In this document: in pieces, positions 24,601 to 33,600 of the stretch
How positions within the stretch are numbered: the stretch's first letter is position 1
Layout: each line of letters begins with the position of its first letter
Assembly (NCBI GenBank): GCA_029168955.1
Contig: JAPDOI010000271.1
Coordinates: forward strand, 586,001-650,000
Length of the DNA: 64,000 bases
Source: Aplectana chamaeleonis
Lineage: Eukaryota; Nematoda; Chromadorea; Rhabditida; Cosmocercidae
Reading direction: 5' to 3'
Made by a program: the position numbers and the translations under genes
The notes under the pieces: generated by a model
Seen by the model: the letters and a program-made list of their open reading frames with translations, nothing else
The model's database searches: none
What the model was told of the DNA's origin: nothing

Positions 24601-27600
24601 CGGCTGTCATTAGTCGATGATTTGGTGTCGCTCCAAGCCCACGACATGGCCGTTTTCAAGAGTTGCACGTACGCCGACGTTGATTGTGTTGAGACCAATA
24701 GAAACGTGTTCAAACAAATCGCCACCTCATGGTTCGACATCATTTTAAACATTGTCATTTGTTTCATCCACACCTCATCTCCAACCCCTTTGTTTTCTTT
24801 CGGCTTGGAATGTCCTTCTTAATATTTTCTTATTCTCTTCGCTGTGTGTGTATGTGTGTGTGTGTGTAGGTGTGTATGCGTGTATGTTTGTATATGTGTA
24901 TGTGTGTGTATGTGTGTGTGTCTATGTGCGTGTATGTGTGCATGTATGTGTATGTGTGTGTCTATGCGTATGTCTGTGTGCATGTGTATGTGTGTGTATT
25001 AGAGTATGTCAACGAATATTCGGAAAACGAATATTCGGCCGAATGAGACCCCCGTCAGACATCGTCGAAAAACCTGCTGAGTCCGAATGAGTCCGGTTGC
25101 CCCCAGCGCCAACCAGTTCCTCTGCGAAACACGCAACTGATAGTGACGATTATCACCTCAGCTGTGAATCGGAACGTGTTTGGTGGCTGATTTTTCTTGT
25201 TTTCAACATGTCTTTGTCTTCAACTCGTAAACGATTTTTAAGAATCATCATTGGACAGGTGGGGTGAGGATGATTTCGGTTGGGACGCAGCAGGACTCAG
25301 TGGGACTCAGTCGGTGCGTTGGCCCCGCCCTTATACGCATGAGAACCATCAGTATCGACCGGGGGGATTGCGGTGGTCATCAGAAGGTCGCAGTCGGATT
25401 CGGTTGGTTGATTTTGTTGCACCCGTCTCCCACGAATTCGGTGCGTATCGACCCGGTGGGACTCAGTAGATCCACCGACTATGACGGGGCCTAAAGGAAT
25501 AATCCGGCCGGAATAATAAAGGAATTCGGCCGAACAAAGGATAAAGAAAAATTCGATTATTCGAAAAAATCAATTTTTTGATTAATTCGTTTATTCGGAT
25601 ATTCGAGAAAGTCAATTTTTTGAATAATTCGCTTATTCGAAAGGCCCAATATCCGAATATTCGGCCGAATAAACGAAAAATTTCACAAAAATGGGAAGCA
25701 GAGTCTCCGGCACAAGTTCATTTTTGCAGTCCAGAAGTGAAATGTCTCCAATCAAGCTGGTAGAAAGTTCGAATATGGGCGGTCTCCTCCGAGGTCATCA
25801 CACCTGAAGATGCGAAAAACCTTTGCATGCACAAGTGCTGCCAAGCTACAGAAACGAGATAGAACTTGTGATTGTCCTGTTGGGTTGGTATTCGTGATGA
25901 GCGGAATTGAAATACGAAACATCGGAAATCGGGTTACGACATGGAAATCCCTTCCTGGGTTTGAATATCAAATAAAAAAACATCTAAAAATACAGGTGGA
26001 TGATTTACCGGTAGACTCTCCTCTCACTCCCAGTCCGGCAGTGGGAGCAGGCAAAGAGCTGGTCCTCAATCAGAATAACAATTGTTGTAAGTATGTCGTT
26101 TTTCTTTCAAAGTTCAGTTATCAAAACTTGTCGATCCTCGATTTTGGATGGTGATATTATTGAATAGGTTTTCTGAATTGAGTTTTTTCATCTGTCATAC
26201 TGAAGATCTTCGAATAATAACTTCAAGAGTTCATTGTACTTTTTTTTGTAAACGTAAAAAGCGCGCATTGTTGCGCGTGTCCAATGGTTTAACGGTTATA
26301 AGGCGATATAATCCAATGAGAGCAGCGGTCTAAGCTCAGACAAACGGCAGGATAATACTAGGTGTGCAATCGCTTGAGTCGAGTGGCCGTATCCATGAAA
26401 CTATAGGCAATAACGATTTTAGTGTGCTAGAGGAGAGTAGGTACCGTAATATTTGCCGTAAAATTAAATACTCAGCCGCTGTGGTTTGCAGACCATACAA
26501 CTTTGGCGGGAACTGATAATTTCTCTTCTTTATATTGCTCCATGTGTTTTTTGATGATTATGGCTGGACGGACCGCTGCACTCCAATAAAATGGGGTACT
26601 ACAGTGTTCGAAACTTAATTTGGGAATTGGTGCTATCGCTATAGGGGGGGGGGGGGGCACATGGCTGTTGCTTCTGGCCGCGACCATTTTTCCGCGTCGC
26701 AACGGCTGCACTGATTTTGGAAGGGGAGGAAAACATGGGTTGGTGTTGTAAATCCGTTTCCGAAAAAAAACGGAAAATGGGCGTGGCCAAGTGCGATAAC
26801 CAGCTGCCCCCTCCCCTCGCTGCGATAACACCCGACCTGTTTGTGAACCTCTTCAAAAAGCCCATAAGGGGTGATGAGGTTTCAGAATTATGAGTCCATT
26901 CAGTTGTTTTGCCCGCAACCAACACTCCCGATGCATTTATTTTCACGGTAACGATTACGGTACCTATTCTCCGCTAGCACACTGAAAACGTTCTTTTGAA
27001 CTATAAACGTTCTCGTAAACTATGGGAACCTCCCGGGATGGTTTTGAGAAGCAGCCGATGTATGCGGCGTGCAAACTTTGGACCTTCCCGGAAGGCTTCC
27101 ATAGTTTCATGAATATGGCCACAGGTAAATTTCATGGTGAACAGCGTTCGAACCTGGTGAACAGCAGTAGAGCCCTGGGTGGTCAGCTGTGCAATCTCAG
27201 GTCAATAGTTGGTGTATACCGCTAAGACTATACCTCAATATCGCTACAGCAACACGTATATGACACGACAATAGTGCGCCAGTGACGCGAGTATAACACG
27301 TCAATACCACTGCAGTAGCGCGATAGTAGCACGTCAACAAAATGGTAATAGCAGGACAAAACCGCGCCGGCACCGCGAAAATGGCAGGACAAAACAGCAC
27401 CCACACCGCGACGAAACCCCGTCGATACCGCGGGAAGGGCGCGTATATTTCGCGGCAGTGACACGCCAGTACCGCGACTATCACTATTTGGGGCTCGGAG
27501 CCCAGTTGTCCGAGCGCTCGGAGCGGTTTTCTTGTGGGCTAGGAGCTCCCCAGTGCCAGAGAGCGTATCGTGGCCGAGTGAAACGGCTATGATTGGCGGC

Positions 27601-30600
27601 ACGTGCTTCTCACTTACTCTGGCATTGGGGGGCTCCTAGCCCACGACTGTGGGGACTGGGGCGAGAATACCGCGAACTGGCGCACGCGACTTTGCCGTGG
27701 TATTCTCCGGCTAATTTCGTGGGCCACTAGCGAAAGGCTTTTTTCCAACTTTATAGTAGCCCACGAGTATACGGCTGTCATTAGTCGATGATTTGGTGTC
27801 GCTCCAAGCCCACGACAAGGCCGTTTTCAAGAGTTGCACGTACGCCGACGTTGATTGTGTTGAGACCAATAGAAACGTGTTCAAACAAATCGCCACCTCA
27901 TGGTTCGACATCATTTTAAACATTGTCATTTGTTTCATCCACACCTCATCTCCAACCCCTTTGTTTTCTTTCGGCTTGGAATGTACTTCTTAATATTTTC
28001 TTATTCTCTTCGCTGTGTGTGTATGTGTGTGTGTAGGTATGTATGCGTGTATGTTTGTATATGTGCATGTGTGTGTGTATTGGTGTGTGTGTGTCTATGT
28101 GCGTGTATGTGTGCATGTATGTGTATGTGTGTGTCTATGCGTATGTCTGTGTGCATGTGTATGTGTGTGTGTGTGTGTATTAGAGTAGGTGAACGAATAC
28201 TCGGAAAAGGAAGATTCGGGCGATGAGGGCCCCCGTCAGACTTCGTCGAAAAACCTGCTGAGTCCGAATGAGTCCGGTTGCCCCCAGCGCCAACCAGTTC
28301 CTCTGCGAAACACGCAACTGATAGTGACGATTATCACCTCAGCTGTGAATCGGAACGTGTTTGGTGGCTGATTTTTCTTGTTTTCAACATGTCTTTGTCT
28401 TCAACTCGTAAACGATTTCTAAGAATCATCATTGGACAGGTGGGGTGAGGATGATTTCGGTTGGGACGCAGCAGGACTCAGTGGGACTCAGTCGGTGCGT
28501 TGGCCCCGCCCTTATACGCATGAGAACCATCAGTATCGACCGGGGGGATTGCGGTGGTCATCAGAAGGTCGCAGTCGGATTCGGTGGGTTGATTTTGTTG
28601 CACCCGTCTCCCACGAATTCGGTGCGTATCGACCCGGTGGGACTCAGTAGATCCACCGACAATGACGGGGGCCTAAAGGAATAATCCGGCCGGAATAATA
28701 AAGGAATTCGGCCGAACAAAGGATTAAAGAAAAATTCGATTAAGTCTCCAGGTACGACTCTCCATGAACCTCGGCATTGTAATCAGTAGTAGTTCAGTAT
28801 CAGTAATCAGTAGTAGTAGTATTTCTCTCGAATTTTAGTAAGGTTTAGTCGACATTTGGCCGAATAAGCACATTTCTGATTTGTTCCTTTCAGGCTCTGA
28901 AGACGGCGATCCCGCCGAAACGTGCGTAAGCCAATAAAGCATCTACCAACCTCGTGGTCCAGTTAAACCAAACAACTACTACTAAAAATTCGATTATTCG
29001 AAAAAATCAATTTTTTGATTAATTCGTTTATTCGGATATTCGAGAAAGTCAATTTTTTGAATAATTCGCTTATTCGAAAGGCCCAAAGTGAAATGTCTCC
29101 AATCAAGCTGGTAGAAAGTTCGAATATGGGCGGTCTCCTCCGAGGTCATCACACCTTCTGAAGATGCGAAAAACCTTTGCATGCACAAGTGCTGCCAAGC
29201 TACAGAAACGAGATAGAACTTGTGATTGTCCTGTTGGGTTGGTATTCGTGATGAGCGGAATTGAAATACGAAACATCGGAAATCGGGTTACGACATGGAA
29301 ATTGTGGTGAGCGCGAAGCGCTCACCAGGATTTGGCTTTGATCTCTTCCCGCGCGGATGCCCTACAATGAGATCACCTATTCATACCGTCAACAGAGGTA
29401 TGAGCTGTACACTATTCGACGCGCTGCAAGAAATTACATATGTGTGCAACTTTTCATCCCAACTGGTCCCCGCTTTCTAAAGTTATGACCTCTCAAAGTA
29501 CGCAAAAACGTTCTCCACCACCGCCTCCGCCTCCGCGTCCGCCTCCGCCTCCGCCACCGCCTCCGCCTCCACCTCCGTCCGTCGAAAACCATTTTTTTGG
29601 AAGGCGTGGACCAAATCGCTCGAAAATTTGTGACTAGAGGTAATCGGCCACGGGAATGACGAAAATAATTGTCAGAACTCACCATAATGACTTCTGGGCC
29701 CCTAACGGGCGTTTGAAACTCGGAAACCGGCCTCTCAAGAATAGTTTATGAAAATGGTGGGTTTTTCGTTATCAGTCATTGTTTTCTTAGACTCCATATA
29801 AACACCTTGTTTCTCCAGGGTGGTGTACTTTGAACGTCCGGCTCGGAAGAGGACGCTGTGCGGGTTGATGTACTTGACCGCGGCGCGTATTCGTTCAAAG
29901 CGCACCATCGATAAGAAGGCGTCGCGGGATGTGCTGAAGTGTCGGTTGACTATGTGAGACCTCAGTAGGGGTGTGCAGGACGTCGTAGAATGTGGGCAGG
30001 GCCTCAGTAGGAGTATGCAGGACATCATCGAACGTGTGCAGGACCTTAGTAGGAGTGTGCAGGACATCATGGAACGTGTGCAGGACCCCAGTAGGGGTGT
30101 GCAGGACGTCGTAGAATGTGTGCAGGACCTCAGTAGGAGTAGGCAGGACATCATGGAACGTGTGCAAGACCTCAGTAGGAGTGTGCAGGACATGGAACGT
30201 GTGCAAGACCTTAGTAGGAGTGTGCAGGACATCATGGGACCTGTGCAGGACCTCAGTAGGAGTGTGCAGGACATCATTGTACCTGCTCAGGACCTCAGTA
30301 GGAGTGTGCAGGACATCATCGTACCTGCGCAGGACCTCAGTAGGAGTGTGCAGGACATCATGGAACGTGTGCAGGACCTCAGTAGGAGTGTGCAGGACAT
30401 CATGGAACGTGTGCAGGACCGTAGTAGGAGTGGGCAGGACATCATGGGACGTGTGCAGGACCCCAGTAGGTGTGCAGGACGTCGTGGAATGTGTGCAGGG
30501 CCTCAGTAGGAGTATGCAGGACATCATCGAACGTGTGCAGGACCTTAGTAGGAGTGTGCAGGACATATTGGGACCTGTTCAGGACCTCAGTAGGAGTGTG

Positions 30601-33600
30601 CAGGACATCATGGAACGTGTGCAAGACCTTAGTAGGAGTGTGCAGGACATCATGGAACGTGTGCAAGACCTTAGTAGGAGTGTGCAGAACATCATGGAAC
30701 GTGTGCGAGACCTTAGTAGGAGTGTGCAGGACATCATGGAACCTGTGCAGGATCCCAGTAGGGGTGTGCAGGACGTCGTAGAATGTGTGCAGGACCTCAG
30801 TAGGAGTGTGCAGGACATCATGGAACGTGTGCAAGACCTTAGTAGGAGTGTGCAGGACATCATGGGACCTGTGCAGGACCTCAGTAGGAGTGTGCAAGAC
30901 ATCATGGAACGTGTGCAGAACCGTAGTAGGAGTGGGCAGGACATCATGGGACGTGTGCAGGACCCCAGTAGGGGTGTGCAGGACGTCGTGGAATGTGTGC
31001 AGGACCTCAGTAGGAGTGTGCAGGACATCATGGAACGTGTGCAAGACCTTAGTAGGAGTGTGCAGGACATCATGGGACCTGTGCAGGACCTCGGTAGGAG
31101 TGTGCAGGACATCATGGAGCGTGTGCAAGACCTTAGTAGGAGTGTGCAGGACATCATGGGACCTGTGCAGGACCTCAGTAGGAGTGTGCAGGACATCATG
31201 GGACCTGTGCAGGACCTCAGTAGGATTGTGCAGGACATCATGGATCGTGTGCAAAACCTTAGTAGGAGTGTGCAGGACACCATGGGACCTGTGCAGGACC
31301 TCAGTAGGAGTGTGCAGGACATCATTGTACGTGCGCAGGACCGTAGTAGAAGTGGGCAGGACATCATGGGACGTGTGCAGGACCCCAGTAGGGGTGTGCA
31401 GGATGTGGTAGAATGTGTGCAGGACCTCAGTAGGAGTGTGCAGGACATTATGGGACCTGTGCAGCATTCCATTAGGGGTGTGCAGGACGTCGTATAATGT
31501 GTGCAGGACCTCAGTAGGAGTGTTCAGGACATTATGGGACCTGTGCAGGACCCCAGAAGGGGTGTGCAGGACGTCGTAGAATGTGTGCAGGATCTCAGTA
31601 GGAGAGTGCAGGACATCATGGAACGTGTGCAGGACCTTAGTAGGAGTGTGCAGAACATCAAAGGACGTGCGCAGGACCTCCGTTTAATGTCCAGGACACC
31701 GTATGCAAGTCATGCCCCCGAATCAACAAGAGCGATAGGAAAGTGCGCCAGAACAAGGCTATCGTAATCTCACTCGAGTTGGCTCTAAAATTTTCTAAGT
31801 TTTGACTCCGAATTCGCTACATCTTCACCACCGGTGGTGTTGTTTTTCTGCTTTGTAGTCCAGGCAGATCCTCAACTGCTGAACTCTGGAGAAGGACGGT
31901 GTGTGAATGAAGACACACCGCTCTTCACTTCTTTTATCTTTATCATTGATCAATTGGGTATCATCAAATTTGTTTAAGAGAGCCGAATAACATCATTCCT
32001 AAGATTACGGTGGTCCTCTTCTGGCGCACTTAACTATCGTTCGCGCTGGAAATCATTTTCCATTTTTCAGGCTCAATTTTATGATTGAGCCCGGTAGACC
32101 ACACTGGTAAACTTTGGCGCGTCAAAAATGTTGGACGATGAGGTTGGAAGGCGTCAAAGATTATTATCCGCCACCAATTCTCACCAGTCATCTAGCACTT
32201 TTTCCTAGAATGTTGGTGCGACCGTAAGACAACAGGAAAAATAGTTACGGCACGAACTCCACATGCAGAAAAACTCCGAAAATGATTTTGGCGCGAAATT
32301 CAAATTCGTATTTACAATGTGTTCCGATTGACTTTTCTTTAATGAAGAAGGGAGTTGAAAGAAGAATGAAGGTTTTTCATGGGCCCCTTCAACATTTTCG
32401 TTCACTAGAGGGGCCAAGCTACGCAAAAACATGAAAAAATAATATACGGTTTCCTGCGCGTACGATGTCTTTAACTCTCGTTCTTGTTCCGAATCAGACA
32501 TATGGGCCGGCGCAGACGAGCCACGTCAGCAAGAACCGGTGAAGTTTGGCTAGAGCGACTGACCCTGGGTCTATCTTAGACGGGGTGAGGCCACCCAAGA
32601 TTCACTCATAGAAATGATGAAAAATTCTGATAAAAGATGTCTGATACTGCTATCAATCATTGTTTTTATAGAAACGTCAGGAAAATACTCCGACTGGTTG
32701 CCTTACCAATCGGTGGTTCATTTCACTTCTGTCTTGAATGGTGGGTGCCCCCCTCTCCCCCGTCTAGGATTGTGCCCCAACCCTGTACAATTGGGTCATT
32801 TTAAAACTCATTTCTTCATTTTCTCGACTTTTAAATTCAAAAATATATGCCTTGTATCTTGTCTGTAGGAAGCCGCGTTGCAACTATTATCTTGCAATCC
32901 TAGCAGCTGTTTCTTCATTTCTACCACTATGTCTTGAAGAAAAACAACTTGCCTTTTAGAGCTTGACGATATTGTAGAAGGGAAACCCTTGTAAAAAGTT
33001 GTGAAATTTCTGAAAGTTGGGCTCCGCAGAAAAGGTCAAGGATTTGGCATTGCTCCTAAATGTTGTGAGATTGTTTTATTGGATTTGGCTCTCAACTTGA
33101 TTTTTCAAATGTAGTGAAATTGTCGAATTGATTTGGCTGTGATGATACTATATGCAGATAACATAATCATTAAATGTAGTGAAATTGTTGCAAACGGATT
33201 TGGCAGGAGCTCTATCAATTATCACAGTCAAATCACGCGTCAGAAGGTCCTCTGGCGAGCGAATGAAGACAAAAAGAAAAATAATAATCCTCAGTCAACA
33301 ATGCTGAACGAAACGTGGCCTTATGGGCTAGAATTAAGGTTTCCGAATGCTATTCTGCCTTTTCAGTGTAGCTCCCACTAACAATAAGGTACCAGACCTT
33401 CCCTCACCGATGAGATAAAAATCATGAAAACGAAATCTAACGCAATTCACTCGCTACTGACTCTATGTCTTCGTGTCCTCAACGCTTTCACGGTTCGCAT
33501 TGTATAGAAACGTTTTTGCTGCTAGGTTTATTCCTGTTCTCATTCTATTCAATATGCGCTCCAAGGAAAACCCCTTCTGACGCGTGATTTGACTGTGATA

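Larger units (their letters stand above)
24446..27561. mobile_element. Element E1, 3.1 kb
   Basis: Ends CTCTGGCATTGGGG and CCCCAGTGCCAGAG are inverted and extend into GGCTCCTAGCCCAC / GTGGGCTAGGAGC. Comparison with F1 shows a 2-bp duplication (AG). Contents: a GT-rich microsatellite, a PIF-type MITE, ATTCG-rich low-complexity DNA and a fold-back with a CGCCCATTTTTCCG arm. No transposase found, so non-autonomous. Confidence 0.65.

Noticed and set aside
24752..25090. Cys/Val-rich reading frame
   Set aside because: Translation of a GT-rich microsatellite inside E1; the E2 copy has a different unit count and frame.
25047..25110. CTGAGTCCGAATGAGTCC as a hammerhead or other ribozyme core
   Set aside because: No CUGANGA word, no GAAA partner and no compensating stem; it is a sub-repeat of the PIF-type MITE.
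27130..27230. A tRNA gene on the minus strand suggested by GGTTCGAACGC
   Set aside because: The B-box-like word lacks the CC end, no A box lies at the right distance, and no cloverleaf can be drawn.
29434..29685. Polyproline/polyarginine frames
   Set aside because: Translation of a (CCGCCT)n simple repeat.
30118..31497. 459-codon plus-strand reading frame of VQDLSRSVQDIMER-type repeats (and 341 codons on the minus strand)
   Set aside because: It follows from a stop-free 42-bp minisatellite; equally long frames exist in other registers and on the other strand, and there is no start context, splice context or non-repeat domain.
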